The notes under the pieces: model-generated
Databases searched by the model: none
Seen by the model: only the letters and a program-made list of their open reading frames with translations
Told to the model about the DNA's origin: nothing
Origin: Variovorax sp. J22G73
GTDB lineage: Bacteria > Pseudomonadota > Gammaproteobacteria > Burkholderiales > Burkholderiaceae_C
DNA length: 64,000 nt
Direction of reading: 5' to 3'
NCBI RefSeq assembly: GCF_030317035.1
Contig: NZ_JASZYK010000004.1
Span: 124,001-188,000, forward strand
Part shown: piece after piece, positions 8,398 to 19,600 of the stretch
Numbering within the stretch: the stretch's first letter is position 1
Layout of the letters: each line of letters starts with the position of its first letter
Translations under genes and position numbers: made by a program

Positions 8398-9423
8398 ATG
8401 AAAACCATGTTCTCGCGCTGTCTCGTTTCCGGCTTCGCGGCCCTGCTTTTCTCGGGCGCCGCGCAGGCCGAAGAGCTGGTGGTCGGCATCTTCGGCGGAT
8501 CTTTCGCCGAAGACTCCAAGACCTGCCACATCGCGTCGTTCGAGAAGAAGACCGGGGCCAAGGTCGCGCTCAAGCTGGGCAGCTCCTCGCAGTTCGCGGC
8601 GTCCATTCGCGCGACCGGCGGCAAGTCGGACTTCGACGTGGTCTACATCGACAACTCGCTCGCCGCGCAACTGAAGAATGAGAAGCTGCTCGAAACCATC
8701 GACAAGGGCAAGCTCACGCACGCCGCCGAAGTCTCGCCCCGCGCGCTCGACAAGGACGGCCAGTACGTGGTGTTCATGACCGGTGCCACCGTCATCGTTT
8801 ACGACACCAAGCAGATCAAGACACCGCCCACCTCCTGGGCCGACCTGGCCAAGCCCGAGTACGACGGCAAGCTCGCCATCGGCGACATCAGCGGCACCTC
8901 GGGCTCGCAGTTCCTCATGGCGCTCAACCGCATGAAGGGCGGCACGCTCGCGAACATGGACGCGGGCTTCGCGGCCATCAAGCCGATCGCCAAGTCGTCG
9001 GTCACGCTCTACACGCAGGCCGACCAGATCGTGTCGCTGTTCGAGCGCCAGGAAATCGCCGCGGCCGTGTGGTACCCCGACCGCGCCGGCTCGGCCATCG
9101 ACAAGGGCCTGCCGCTGGCCATCGTGTACCCGAAGGAAGGCGCGGTCGGCATCCTGCCCGCGCTGGTGATACCCAAGGGCGCGAAGTCGCCGGCGCTCGC
9201 GCTGAAGTACATCGACGAGGTGCTGTCCAAGGAAGGCCAGACCTGCTTCGCCGAGCGCAAGTACGCGGGCCCGGTCAACACGCAGGTCACGCTGAGCGAC
9301 AAGGCCGCGAAGATCGTTCCGTACAAGGCCACCTTCGACAATCTGTGGCTGCCAGAGCCCGAGGCGGTGGCGAAGTCGCTGCCCGACTGGACCAAGCGCT
9401 GGCAGCGCGAAGTGGCGCGCTGA
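8398..9423 (+). CDS. ABC transporter substrate-binding protein, PotD/AfuA type
   Basis: A 341-residue periplasmic binding protein. A signal peptide (residues 1-23) is cleaved after AQA in SGAAQAEELVVGIFGGSF. The body follows the extracellular solute-binding family 1/8 layout (DVVYIDNSLAAQLKNEKLLE; YVVFMTGATVIVYDTKQIKT; PTSWADLAKPEYDGKLAIGD), seen in binding proteins for polyamines, ferric iron, thiamine and opine-like compounds. First gene of an operon with an ATPase and two permeases directly after it. The two cysteines (C41-type DSKTCHIA and GQTCFAER) could form a disulfide. The ligand is unknown. Confidence 0.93.
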   Translation: MKTMFSRCLVSGFAALLFSGAAQAEELVVGIFGGSFAEDSKTCHIASFEKKTGAKVALKLGSSSQFAASIRATGGKSDFDVVYIDNSLAAQLKNEKLLETIDKGKLTHAAEVSPRALDKDGQYVVFMTGATVIVYDTKQIKTPPTSWADLAKPEYDGKLAIGDISGTSGSQFLMALNRMKGGTLANMDAGFAAIKPIAKSSVTLYTQADQIVSLFERQEIAAAVWYPDRAGSAIDKGLPLAIVYPKEGAVGILPALVIPKGAKSPALALKYIDEVLSKEGQTCFAERKYAGPVNTQVTLSDKAAKIVPYKATFDNLWLPEPEAVAKSLPDWTKRWQREVAR

Positions 9424-9491
9424 GTCGCCACGGCACCTTCTTCCATCGCCCTCCACCGCCTTCCACCGCCACCGCTGCAGGACCGACCCAC

Positions 9492-10594
<1,103 letters not shown>

Positions 10595-10598
<4 letters not shown>

Positions 10599-11446
10599 CA
10601 CCGCGCAACATCACCGGCACGCTGCTGGCCTCGCCGCTGCTGCTCGTGCTGCTGCTCGCCTTCGTGGCGCCGGTGCTGCTGATGGTGCCGCTGAGCCTGC
10701 ACCCCTACGAGCCGGGCACCGGCATCTCCGCCGGCTGGACGCTGGCCAACTACACCAGCATCGTCACCGACGAGTACTACCGCGAGGTGGTGGTGCGCAC
10801 GCTGGTGCTGGGCTTCGGCGTGACGGCCATCTGCCTGCTGCTGGGCTACCCGCTGGCGTACTACATCGCCAACGCGGGCCCACGGATGCGGCTCACGCTC
10901 ACGATGCTGGTCATCTTTCCGATGCTGCTGAACCTGGTGGTGCGCTCCTTCGGCTGGATCGCGCTGCTGGCCAACCGCGGGCTGCTGAACAACCTGCTGA
11001 TGGACATCGGGCTGATCGAGCGGCCCATCAAGATGATGTTCAACCTGTTCGGCCTGCTGGTAGGCATGTCGCACATCTTCCTGCCGTTCATGGTGCTCAT
11101 GCTGGTGCCGGCGATCCAGGCGATCTCCAAGGACGTGCAGGCCGCCGCGTACACGCTGGCCGCGAGCCGGTTGCGCGTGTTCTGGTCGATCACGCTGCCC
11201 ATGAGCGCGCCAGGCATCCTGTCAGGCTCCATCCTGGTGTTCGTGCTGACCATCAGCGCGCTGGTCACGCCGCGCATGCTGGGCGGGCCCACCTACAAAG
11301 TGATGGCCACGCTGATCTACGACGACTTCCTGCAGACGCTCGACTGGCCCGCGGGCGCGGCCATGTCCTTCGCGCTCACCGCGCTCACGCTGGTGGTCAT
11401 CGGCGTGTCGGGCCGCGTGCTCAAGCGCTGGGGAGGCCACGCATGA
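10595..11446 (+). CDS. ABC transporter permease, PotB type
   Basis: A 283-residue inner-membrane permease with about six membrane segments, the first at residues 9-30 (LLASPLLLVLLLAFVAPVLL). The EAA loop that docks on the ATPase is AAAYTLAASRLRVFWSITLP, followed by MSAPGILSGSILVFVLTISA. Overlaps the ATPase gene before it and the second permease after it by 4 bp each, so translation is coupled. Confidence 0.94.
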
Positions 11447-12234
11447 GCCTCGAGAACAGAAAGCAGCCGCTGCTCGCGGCCACCGCCATCGCGGTGGTGG
11501 TGTTCCTGCAGGTGCCGGTGCTGGTGGTGGTGCTGGCGGCCTTCAGCAAGACGGCCTACCTCACGATTCCGCCCAAGGGCCTGACCTGGCACTGGTTCGA
11601 TGTGGTGCTGCGCGACCCCGAGTACCTCGGCGCCGCCTGGACCAGCCTGTGGCTTGCCGCCGCCTCCACCGCCGCCGCGCTGGTGCTGGGGCTCGTCGCG
11701 GCCTACGCCATCCACCGGCGCATGGTGCCCGGCGCGGGAGCGCTCACCGCGCTGTTCATGGCGCCGCTGATCCTGCCTTCGGTGGTGCTCGGCGTGGCGC
11801 TGCTGCAGTACTACACGATGACCGGGCTGCGCGGCAACTCACTGGGCCTGTGGCTGGCGCATGTGGTCATCACCGTGCCCTACGTGGTGCGCGCCAGCCT
11901 GGGCAGCCTGTCGGCCGTCGACGAGTCGCTGGAAGACGCGGCGCGCGTGCTGGGCGCCAGCGGCTTCACCAGCTTTCGGCTGGTCACGCTGCCGCTGGTC
12001 AAGCCCGGGCTCGTCGCGGGCGGGCTCTTCGCCTTCATCACCTCGCTGGACAACGTGCCGGTTTCGGTGTTCCTGCTGTCCGCCAGCCAGACCACGCTGC
12101 CCGTGAAGATATTCACGTCGGTCGAGCAGGGCGTGGACCCCAGCGTGGCCGCCGTGTCCACCCTGCTGATCGTGACCACCGGCGTGGTTCTGGTGCTTGC
12201 CGAGCGATGGACGGGTTTTCACAAGCACGTCTGA
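11443..12234 (+). CDS. ABC transporter permease, PotC type
   Basis: A 263-residue inner-membrane permease. The first membrane segment is at residues 10-32 (LAATAIAVVVFLQVPVLVVV). The EAA loop is DAARVLGASGFTSFRLVTLP, followed by LVKPGLVAGGLFAFITSLDN, typical of the PotC half. Start ATG overlaps the preceding permease stop. It completes a standard two-permease import complex. Confidence 0.94.
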   Translation: MSLENRKQPLLAATAIAVVVFLQVPVLVVVLAAFSKTAYLTIPPKGLTWHWFDVVLRDPEYLGAAWTSLWLAAASTAAALVLGLVAAYAIHRRMVPGAGALTALFMAPLILPSVVLGVALLQYYTMTGLRGNSLGLWLAHVVITVPYVVRASLGSLSAVDESLEDAARVLGASGFTSFRLVTLPLVKPGLVAGGLFAFITSLDNVPVSVFLLSASQTTLPVKIFTSVEQGVDPSVAAVSTLLIVTTGVVLVLAERWTGFHKHV

Positions 12235-12276
12235 GCACCCTCCTCTTTCCCACCTCATTCGCCAAGGAGTTTTTCG

Positions 12277-13101
12277 ATGCCGACCACGAGCAAAGGCTTT
12301 CCGCTCATGCTGACCTTCGACCTCGACGCGGAGACCATGTGGACCGGCCGCGACCCCGCCAACGCGCAGCGCCCCATCCTCATGTCGCAGGGCGCCTACG
12401 GCTGGAAGGTGGGCATGCCGCGCATCCTCGCGTTGCTGGCGCGCTACGGCATCAGCGCGACCTTCTTCATTCCCGGCGAAGTGGCCGACAAGCATCCCGA
12501 CCTCGTGCGCGAGGTGGTCGACAAGGGCCACGAGGTGGCGCACCACAGCTACAGCCACCGCTGGATCGTCAACCTCAGCCCCGCCGAAGAGCGCGACGAA
12601 ATGGACCGCGGCATGGAAGCGCTCACGCGCCTGGCCGGCACCCGACCGCGCGGCTGGCGCTCGCCGGCGGCGGAGTTCAGCAGCATCACGCTCGACCTGA
12701 TCAAGGAGTACGGCTTCGACTACTCCTCGAACTTCTTCGACGACGACTCGCCCTACCTGCTGCAGATCGGCGGCGAGCGCACCGACATCGTGGAGCTGCC
12801 CTTTCGCTGGGTGCTCGACGACGCGCCCTTCTTCCAGTACTCGATCACGCTGCCGGGCCGCACGCTGCAGGCACCTTCCACCGTGCTGGAGGCCTGGACC
12901 AGCGAGTTCGACATGCTCTACGCCGAAGACCGGATGATGATGGTCGGCATGCACCCGCAGATCATCGGCCAGCCCTCGCGGCTGAAGGTGCTCGAAGGGC
13001 TCATCGAGCATGCGCTGGCGCACTCGGGCGTGTGGATCGACCGCTGCGACCGCATCTCCGACGACATGCGCCCGCGGCTGAAGGCGGCGGTCGCGGCATG
13101 A
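12277..13101 (+). CDS. Polysaccharide deacetylase family protein (CE4, HpPgdA-like)
   Basis: A 274-residue cytoplasmic enzyme with the NodB-type fold. Metal-site motifs are TFDLDAETMW (Asp/Asp-Glu) and the histidine pair in VAHHSYSHRW. Further motifs are RGWRSPAAEFS and VGMHPQIIGQPSR. The PILMSQGAYGWKVGMPRILA stretch is the SxGxxG...R-L layout of the Helicobacter PgdA-like subgroup, many of which are not peptidoglycan enzymes. There is no signal peptide. In an operon with an importer and two amidases, it more likely hydrolyses an imported C-N bond than a polysaccharide. That is inference. Confidence 0.88.
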   Translation: MPTTSKGFPLMLTFDLDAETMWTGRDPANAQRPILMSQGAYGWKVGMPRILALLARYGISATFFIPGEVADKHPDLVREVVDKGHEVAHHSYSHRWIVNLSPAEERDEMDRGMEALTRLAGTRPRGWRSPAAEFSSITLDLIKEYGFDYSSNFFDDDSPYLLQIGGERTDIVELPFRWVLDDAPFFQYSITLPGRTLQAPSTVLEAWTSEFDMLYAEDRMMMVGMHPQIIGQPSRLKVLEGLIEHALAHSGVWIDRCDRISDDMRPRLKAAVAA

Positions 13102-13868
13102 CCACCGCCTTGCCCACGGCCATGCGCCTGCTGGTGAGCGGCGGCGCCAGCGGCATCGGCTTCGCGGTGGCACGGCTCGCGGTGGAACGCGGCGCTCGCG
13201 TGGTGCTGCTCGACCGTGACGCGCCGCGCCTGCAGGCCTGCATCGCCGAGCTGGGCGAACTCCGCGCGGCCGCCCTGCCGCTGGTGTGCGACGTGACCGA
13301 TTCGCCCGCCGTGAAAGCAGCGGTGAACCACGCCGCCCAGTGGCTGGGCGGCCTCGACGCGCTCGTCAACTCCGCCGGCGTCGATTCGCTCAAGCCGCTG
13401 GAGCAGACCGACGACGACGAATGGGCCCGCACGCTGGCCGTCAACCTCACGGGCCCCATGCTGATGTGCCGCGCCGCCATGCCGCACCTGCGCGCGGCCG
13501 GCGGCGGCAGCATCGTCAACATCGCCTCGGGCGCCGGCCTGCGGCCGTTGCCGAACCGCACCGCCTACTGCGCCACCAAGGCCGCGGTCATCATGTTCGG
13601 CAAGGCGCTGTCCATCGAGGCCGCGGCGGACGGCATCCGCGTGAACGCGGTGTGCCCCGGCGCCATCGACACGCCGCTGTTTCGCACCAGCTACGAGAAC
13701 GACAGCGACCCCGCGGGCACGCTCGACCGGATCCGCCAACGTTACGCCCTGGGCCGCATCGCCGCGCCCGAGGAAGTGGCCGAGGCCGTGCTCTACCTGA
13801 GCGGCCCCGGCGCCAGCTACATCACCGGCACCGCGCTGGCGGTGGACGGCGGGCGCACCTTCCACTGA
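13098..13868 (+). CDS. SDR family oxidoreductase
   Basis: A 256-residue short-chain dehydrogenase. The cofactor motif is VSGGASGIGFAV (residues 12-23), followed by VVLLDRD, so NAD(H) is likely because of the acidic residue after beta-2. NSAG is present as LVNSAGVD. The catalytic Ser-Tyr-Lys is in NIASGAG and YCATKAAV. The C-terminal YITGTALAVDGG is typical. Starts by ATGA overlap with the deacetylase-like gene. Confidence 0.93.
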   Translation: MTTALPTAMRLLVSGGASGIGFAVARLAVERGARVVLLDRDAPRLQACIAELGELRAAALPLVCDVTDSPAVKAAVNHAAQWLGGLDALVNSAGVDSLKPLEQTDDDEWARTLAVNLTGPMLMCRAAMPHLRAAGGGSIVNIASGAGLRPLPNRTAYCATKAAVIMFGKALSIEAAADGIRVNAVCPGAIDTPLFRTSYENDSDPAGTLDRIRQRYALGRIAAPEEVAEAVLYLSGPGASYITGTALAVDGGRTFH

Positions 13869-13882
13869 AAGGCGGCACAGCC

Positions 13883-14635
13883 ATGGGCTTCGACCAACGC
13901 ATCGCCGTCGTCACCGGCGGCGGCCAGGGCATCGGTGCCGCCACGGCGCTCGACCTGCTCGGCCAAGGGGCGCGCGTGGCCGTGCTCGACCTGGACTGCA
14001 CCCCGCTCGCGCAGCAACTCGCCGCGCGGCCCGACGCCGCCGCGCGCTGCCTGTGCGTGGCGGGCGACTGCACCGATGCCACCGTGGTCGCGGCCTTTTT
14101 CGACCGCGTGGAAGGCAAGCTGGGCCCGGTCGACATCCTGTTCAACAACGTGGGCCAGAGCGCGCGCGAGCGCGGCGGCCTGTTCACCGAATCGAGCGAG
14201 GCCGTGTGGCGCTTCGTCATCGAGGTGTCGTTGATGACCACGCTGCGCGCGTCGCGCCGCATCGCGCCCGGCATGAAGGCACGCGGCTTCGGCCGCATCG
14301 TGAACATGAGCACCGACGCGGCCTTTGCCGGCGACGTCGGGCTGGCCGACTACGCCGCCGCCAAGATGGGCGTGGTGGGCTTCACGCGCTCGCTGGCGCG
14401 CGAGCTGGCGCCGCACGGCGTCACGGTGAACGCCGTGTGCCCCGGCGCCATCCGCACCCGCGCGCACGACGGGCTGCGCCCCGAGGTGCTCGCGAAGATC
14501 GTCGCCGACACGCCCGCCGGCTTCGTCGGCACGCCCGAAGACGTGGCCGCCGCCGTGCGCTTCCTGGCGAGCGACGAGGCGCGCTTCATCACCGGCCAGA
14601 CGCTGCTGATCGACGGCGGGCGCTGGATGCTCTGA
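13883..14635 (+). CDS. SDR family oxidoreductase
   Basis: A 250-residue short-chain dehydrogenase. The cofactor motif is VTGGGQGIGAAT (residues 9-20) with VAVLDLD after beta-2, suggesting NAD. FNNVGQ replaces the usual NNAG. The catalytic serine is in NMSTDAAF and the tyrosine/lysine in YAAAKMGV. It ends FITGQTLLIDGGRWML. It follows the other SDR by 14 bp. Two different SDRs in one operon suggest two oxidation steps or two isomers of a substrate. Confidence 0.93.
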   Translation: MGFDQRIAVVTGGGQGIGAATALDLLGQGARVAVLDLDCTPLAQQLAARPDAAARCLCVAGDCTDATVVAAFFDRVEGKLGPVDILFNNVGQSARERGGLFTESSEAVWRFVIEVSLMTTLRASRRIAPGMKARGFGRIVNMSTDAAFAGDVGLADYAAAKMGVVGFTRSLARELAPHGVTVNAVCPGAIRTRAHDGLRPEVLAKIVADTPAGFVGTPEDVAAAVRFLASDEARFITGQTLLIDGGRWML

Positions 14636-14669
14636 GCCTCGCGGCTCCCCTCTTTCGAAGGACACGACC

Positions 14670-16058
14670 ATGGACCTGATGGACCACAGCGCGCGCGACC
14701 TCGCCGCGCTGATCCGCACCCGGCAAGCCTCGCCCGTGGAGGCGGTGCGCGCGGCGCTCGCGCGCATCGAGGCGCGCCGTGAACTCAACGCCTTCATCAC
14801 CGTGACGGGCGAGCAGGCGCTGGCCGATGCGCGCCGCGCCGAAGCCGCGGTGGTGGCCGGCGAGGCGCTGGGCCCTCTGCATGGCGTGCCCTATTCGGTG
14901 AAAGACCTCACGCTCACATCCGGCGTGCGCACCACCATGGGCTCGGCCATCTACCAGGACTTCGTGCCGAAGGAAGACGCCGTGGCGGTGGCGCGCGCCA
15001 AGGCCGCGGGCGCCATCCTCATCGGCAAGACGACCACGCCCGAGTTCGGCCACAAGCAGGTGCCGACAGCGCCGCTGTTCGGGCGCACGCTGAACCCGAT
15101 CGATGCGCGCTACACGCCCGGCGCGTCCAGCAGCGGCGCGGCCGTGGCGGTGGCGGCCGGCCTGGGCTCGCTCGCGCTGGGCACCGACGGCGGCGGGTCC
15201 ATCCGCATTCCGGCCTCGTGCTGCGGCATCGTCGGGCTCAAGGCCACGCTGGGCGTGGTGCCCAACCTGCAGGCGCCCGACCTGTACTCGGCCAACTCCT
15301 TCACCGGCCCGATGGCACGCGACGTGGCGGACACGCAGCTGCTGTTCGACACGATCAAGGGCTTCGACGCGCGCGACCCTTACGGGCAGGTCGCCTCGCT
15401 GCCGCAGCGTGCGTTGCCTCCGTCACTGCCCACATCGCTGCGCGGCCTGCGCGTGGCGTGGCTGCCCACGGCGGGCAACCCCGTCGACCCCGAGGTCGAG
15501 GCCGTGACCACCGCCGCCGTGCGCGCGATGGAACGCGAAGGCGCGGTCGTGGAAACCGTGCTGCTGAACTTCGTCGCGCTGGAGCGCCACTTTCTGGTGG
15601 TGCTGCAGTCGATGCTCGCCGCGCGCGTGGGCGCGAACCTGGAACGCTTCGGCGACCGGCTCGACGCCACGCTGGTCGACGCCGTGCACAAGGGGCGCCG
15701 CCACAGCGCGGTCGACCTGCACGAGGCCACCTTCGCCAAGACGCGCTGCTTCGCCGAACTGCAGGCGCTGTTCGAGCGCTTCGACGTGCTGGTGTCGCCC
15801 ACCGTGTCGGCACCGCCGCTGCCCATCGACATGGACGTGAGCGGCGAAATCGAAATCGGCGGCAAGCCGGCCGGCACCATCCGCGGCGCCTGGTACCCGT
15901 ACACCTACCCGATGAACCTCACGGGCCACCCGGCGCTCTCGATGCCCTGCGGCAAGAGCACGGCGGGCCTGCCCATCGGGCTGCAACTCGCGGGGCGCTG
16001 GTACGACGACGATTGCCTGCTGGCCATTGCAGCGCTGGTCGAGCAGGCGCTCGGCTGA
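14670..16058 (+). CDS. Amidase signature family enzyme
   Basis: A 462-residue amidohydrolase of the amidase-signature family. The Ser-cisSer-Lys triad is visible: the lysine in [20 protein letters not shown], the cis-serine in [18 protein letters not shown], and the nucleophile in [20 protein letters not shown]. No signal peptide. It lies between an SDR and a Bug-type binding protein. Substrate unknown; cleavage of an aryl- or alkyl-amide is expected. A second amidase (17133-18563) in the same operon has a variant cis-serine region. Confidence 0.93.
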   Translation: MDLMDHSARDLAALIRTRQASPVEAVRAALARIEARRELNAFITVTGEQALADARRAEAAVVAGEALGPLHGVPYSVKDLTLTSGVRTTMGSAIYQDFVPKEDAVAVARAKAAGAILIGKTTTPEFGHKQVPTAPLFGRTLNPIDARYTPGASSSGAAVAVAAGLGSLALGTDGGGSIRIPASCCGIVGLKATLGVVPNLQAPDLYSANSFTGPMARDVADTQLLFDTIKGFDARDPYGQVASLPQRALPPSLPTSLRGLRVAWLPTAGNPVDPEVEAVTTAAVRAMEREGAVVETVLLNFVALERHFLVVLQSMLAARVGANLERFGDRLDATLVDAVHKGRRHSAVDLHEATFAKTRCFAELQALFERFDVLVSPTVSAPPLPIDMDVSGEIEIGGKPAGTIRGAWYPYTYPMNLTGHPALSMPCGKSTAGLPIGLQLAGRWYDDDCLLAIAALVEQALG

Positions 16059-16095
16059 GCGCGTCTTTTCTTTTCCTTCATCTCGAGGTCTTTCC

Positions 16096-17091
16096 ATGCG
16101 CCCGCTCCTGCCTCTTCTTCGCACCCTTGGCGTTGCCGCCGTTGCCGCAGCCGCTCTTCACACCGCGCACGCCGAACTGCCGCCGGGCCTCGCGGGCGGC
16201 AACCTGAAGATCGTCGTGGGCTACGCCGCCGGCGGCGCGGCCGACACGGTCGCGCGCCTGTATGCCGAACAGCTGAAAGACGCGGGCTTCGGCAGCGTGC
16301 TGGTCGACAACAAGCCCGGCGCCTCCGCGCGGCTCGCGTGGGACGTGGTGAAGAAGTCGAAGCCCGACGGGCTCACCGTGTACCTCGCACCTTCGCCGCT
16401 GCTCACCATCCTGCCGCTGACCTACAAGAGGCCCGGCTACGACGCCGAGAAAGACCTGGCCCCGGTCGCGCTGCTGGTGGAGATTCCCACCGCGGTGGTC
16501 ACCGGCGCCTCGCAGCCCTACAGCTCGATGAAGCAGTACGTCGAGTGGGCCAGGCAGAACCCGAAGAAGGCCTCGCTGGGCCTGGCGACCATCGGCAGCT
16601 CCGGCCACCTGGGCGCCTTCGCGCTGGGCAAGGCGCAGGGCTTCGAGGTGACGCCCGTGGCCTACCGCGGCGCCTCGCCGATGCTGGTCGACGTGGTCGG
16701 CGGCGAACTCTCGATGGGCTGGGACGCGGCAGCCAGCATGATGCCGCTCTACAAGGGCGGCAAGATCAAATTCCTCGGCCTGAGCGGCGACAAGCGCCTG
16801 CCCGCGCTGCCCGATGTGCCGACGGCCAAGGAGCAGGGCTTTCCTGAATTCGTCGCTGCGACGAGCTGGTACGCCGTGTACGCACCGACCGCCACGCCGC
16901 CCGCGGCACTGGCCGCGCTGGAGCGCAGCTTTCTCGCCGCGGCCGCCCGGCCCGAACTCGCGCGCAGCCTGGAGGCCGCGGGCCTGGTCGCCCATGCCGA
17001 AGGCCGCGCCGAGCTGGCCCAGCGCGCGCAGCGCGAGCGCAAGAGCTGGGAGCCCATCGTCAAGGCGGCGGGCATCGTGGTGGACGAGTGA
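16096..17091 (+). CDS. Bug-type (TctC-like) periplasmic binding protein
   Basis: A 331-residue extracytoplasmic solute receptor. The signal peptide is at residues 1-25 (LLRTLGVAAVAAAALHTAHA). The family fingerprints are IVVGYAAGGAADTVARL, VLVDNKPGASARLAW, and a central KASLGLATIGSSGHLGAFAL. No TctA/TctB membrane partners are nearby, as is usual for the large Bug sets of Burkholderiales. It lies between two amidases, so it probably binds an amide or its acid product. It may donate to a remote TctAB, or sense (inference). Confidence 0.93.
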   Translation: MRPLLPLLRTLGVAAVAAAALHTAHAELPPGLAGGNLKIVVGYAAGGAADTVARLYAEQLKDAGFGSVLVDNKPGASARLAWDVVKKSKPDGLTVYLAPSPLLTILPLTYKRPGYDAEKDLAPVALLVEIPTAVVTGASQPYSSMKQYVEWARQNPKKASLGLATIGSSGHLGAFALGKAQGFEVTPVAYRGASPMLVDVVGGELSMGWDAAASMMPLYKGGKIKFLGLSGDKRLPALPDVPTAKEQGFPEFVAATSWYAVYAPTATPPAALAALERSFLAAAARPELARSLEAAGLVAHAEGRAELAQRAQRERKSWEPIVKAAGIVVDE

Positions 17092-17132
17092 ATGAATGAA
17101 CAAGTGAACGCGCGACGCACCGGACAACGACC

Positions 17133-18563
17133 ATGACCGACGACACCCTCTGCTTCACCCCCGCCACCGAACTCGCGGGCCTGCTCCGTGCCCGCCAGCT
17201 CTCCCCCGTCGAGCTGGTCACTGCCGTGCTCGCGCGCGCCGAGCGCCTGCAGCCGGTGCTGAACTGCTTCGTCACCCTCGTGCCCGAACGCGCGCTGGCC
17301 GAGGCGCGCCGCGCGGAAGAAGACATCGTCTCGGGCAGGCCGCTGGGCAGCCTGCACGGCATTCCCTTCACCGTGAAGGACCTGGTCAACACCGAAGGCG
17401 TGCGCACCACCTTCGGCGCGGTGATCCACCGCGACAACGTGCCCACCGAAGACGCGGTGAGCGTGGCGCGGTTGCGCGCCGAAGGCGCCATCCTCATCGG
17501 CAAGACGACCACGCCCGAGTTCGGCTCGGGGCCGATGACCAACTCGCCGCTGTTCGGCAGCACCTGCAACCCCTGGGACCTGTCGCGCACCAGCGGCGGT
17601 TCCAGCGGTGGTGCCGCGGCAGCCACGGCGGCGGGCATCGCGCCGCTGGCGGTCGCGACCGACGGTGGCGGCTCCACGCGCATTCCCGCCGCGTGCAACG
17701 GCGTGGTGGGACTGAAGCAATCGAACGGCGTCATTCCGCACAGCCAGGCACAGGACCTGTTCGGCAACCAGACCTACGTGACGCCGATGACGCGCACCGT
17801 GGCCGACACCGCGCTGATGCTGCAGGCGATGGCCGGTGCGTCCGCGGTGGACCCGTGGTCCATCGGCCTGCGCGCGCACGACTACGTGGAAGCCGCGCGC
17901 CGCCAGGGCGACCTGCGCGGCCAGCGCGTGCTGTACTGCCTGTCGCCGCCGGGCCGGCCGGTGTCGCGCGACGTGACGGAGGCTTTTTCAGCGGCGCTGC
18001 AAACGCTCGCGTCCCTGGGCGCGACGCTGGAGCCCTTCGACGGCGACGGCTTCGACGTGGAACCCATCTGGCGCGCCATCAACCACACGGTATGGCGCGC
18101 GCGCTTCGCGCCGCTGGTCGACAAGCACCCCGACAGCTTCAGCGAGACCTTCAGGCGGCAGATTGCCTCAGCCGCCAGCGTGAGCGGCGTCGAGTACCAG
18201 GAGGCCATGTTCGCGCGCTCCGCGTTGTTCAAGCGCGTGCAGGGCCTGTTCGACACGGCCGACCTGCTGGCCATGCCCACGCTGACGCGCTCGGCGCTGC
18301 CGCTGGCGCAAGACCTGTTCGCCGACATCGACATCGACGGCCAGCGCTTCGGCAACGTGCGCGCGCACTGGTACCCGTGGACCATGCTGTTCAACATGAC
18401 CGGCCACCCCGCGGTGAGCCTGCCCTGCGGCTTCGGCCGTGACGCGATGCCGCTCGGGCTGCAGCTGGTCGGGCGCTTCCAGGGCGATACCGAGCTGCTG
18501 CAGGCGGCCAGCCAGTTCGAGGCGGCGTCGGACTTCAGCGCGCGCCGACCGCCAGGGCTTTGA
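17133..18563 (+). CDS. Amidase signature family enzyme
   Basis: A 476-residue amidohydrolase. The catalytic lysine is in GIPFTVKDLVNTEGVRTTFG, the cis-serine in SRTSGGSSGGAAAATAAG, and the nucleophile serine in VATDGGGSTRIPAACNGVVG. It ends directly against the stop of the convergent LysR gene with no gap. Last gene of the ten-gene plus-strand operon. About 35-45% alike by eye to the amidase at 14670-16058, so the two probably have different substrates rather than being a recent duplication. Confidence 0.93.
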   Translation: MTDDTLCFTPATELAGLLRARQLSPVELVTAVLARAERLQPVLNCFVTLVPERALAEARRAEEDIVSGRPLGSLHGIPFTVKDLVNTEGVRTTFGAVIHRDNVPTEDAVSVARLRAEGAILIGKTTTPEFGSGPMTNSPLFGSTCNPWDLSRTSGGSSGGAAAATAAGIAPLAVATDGGGSTRIPAACNGVVGLKQSNGVIPHSQAQDLFGNQTYVTPMTRTVADTALMLQAMAGASAVDPWSIGLRAHDYVEAARRQGDLRGQRVLYCLSPPGRPVSRDVTEAFSAALQTLASLGATLEPFDGDGFDVEPIWRAINHTVWRARFAPLVDKHPDSFSETFRRQIASAASVSGVEYQEAMFARSALFKRVQGLFDTADLLAMPTLTRSALPLAQDLFADIDIDGQRFGNVRAHWYPWTMLFNMTGHPAVSLPCGFGRDAMPLGLQLVGRFQGDTELLQAASQFEAASDFSARRPPGL

Positions 18564-19496
18564 TCAGGCCCGGCGCTTCTTGTTGATTCCCCGCGCCGGC
18601 CTTGCCGACCTTGCCGCTTCCGCCGCGATCAGGTCGTACAGCGCCTGCGCCGCCGGCGACAGCCGCGCCGTGCGCCGCGTCATGAGCACCAGCGTGCGCG
18701 ACACGCGCGGCTCTACCAGCTCGATGGTCTTCAGCCCCGGGTATGCGCCCTTCTGCAGCGCCAGCCGCGGCACCACCGCCGCGGCCACGCGCTCGGCCAC
18801 CAGGCCCACCGCCGTCGAGCTGCGCTGCACCTCGTAGAAGGCCTGCAGGCTCGCGCCGGCGGCGCCCAGCGCCACGTCGAGCAGCGGGCGGTTCTCGCTC
18901 GCCTGGCCCGCGAAGATCAGCGGGTGCGCCTGCAACTGCCGCCAGGCCACGCGCCGGCGCCCGGCCAGCGGGTGCGACGCATGGCAGACGAGCACGTACT
19001 CGTCTTCGATGAGCGGCACGCTCGTGAGTTCGGGCGAATGCGCGCCCGCCATGCCGATGCCGAACTCCACCTCGCGGTGCAGCACCGCATGCGCCACGGC
19101 CGACGACGAGTGGTCGAGGATCTTGATGCGGTTGTGCGGATGGCGCGCCGAGTAGGCCTGCATGATGCGCGGCAGAAACTGCACGCCCGCCGTGGGCACG
19201 CAGGCCATCGACACGTCGCCGCGCTCGGCCTTGCCGGTCTCGCGGATTTCCAGCAGCGAATCCGACAGCTCCACCAGCAGCCGCCGCGCGCGCGGCACGA
19301 AGTCGCGCCCGATGGTGGTGAGCGACACCGAGCGCGTGGTGCGCTCCACCAGCGCCACGCCCAGGAAGTCTTCCAGCTTGCGCAGCCGCTGCGTGATGGC
19401 CGTCTGCGTGACGTTGAGCGCATCGGCCGCCGCCTGGAAGCCGCCTTCGTCGGCGATGGCCACGAAAGCCTGGATTCCGAGGATGTCGATCTTCAT
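18564..19496 (-). CDS. LysR-family transcriptional regulator
   Basis: A 310-residue LysR regulator. The N-terminal helix-turn-helix is IQAFVAIADEGGFQAAADAL then NVTQTAITQRLRKLEDFLG. The effector domain begins after residue 90. The C-terminus is basic. It converges on the amidase/importer operon and diverges from the Tam-like methyltransferase. An inverted repeat at 19504-19530 immediately upstream is a likely autoregulatory site. Whether it controls the amidase operon or the methyltransferase cannot be told from position alone. Confidence 0.93.
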   Translation of the reverse strand: MKIDILGIQAFVAIADEGGFQAAADALNVTQTAITQRLRKLEDFLGVALVERTTRSVSLTTIGRDFVPRARRLLVELSDSLLEIRETGKAERGDVSMACVPTAGVQFLPRIMQAYSARHPHNRIKILDHSSSAVAHAVLHREVEFGIGMAGAHSPELTSVPLIEDEYVLVCHASHPLAGRRRVAWRQLQAHPLIFAGQASENRPLLDVALGAAGASLQAFYEVQRSSTAVGLVAERVAAAVVPRLALQKGAYPGLKTIELVEPRVSRTLVLMTRRTARLSPAAQALYDLIAAEAARSARPARGINKKRRA

Positions 19497-19503
19497 CAGA
19501 TTT

Positions 19504-19530
19504 ATGAATCAATGGCCAGAATAAATTCAT
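19504..19530. promoter_or_regulatory. Inverted repeat, candidate LysR binding site
   Basis: ATGAAT (19504-19509) and ATTCAT (19525-19530) form a perfect inverted repeat with a 15-bp spacer. It starts 7 bp before the LysR gene and lies 70 bp before the divergent methyltransferase. The AT-rich composition stands out. The spacing is longer than the typical T-N11-A, so the assignment is tentative. Confidence 0.45.
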
Positions 19531-19600
19531 TTTACGAACGGCGGGTGCCTCGGCACACTGCGGCCACCACAGCAGGAAGCTGCCCACAAAGGAACCCCCG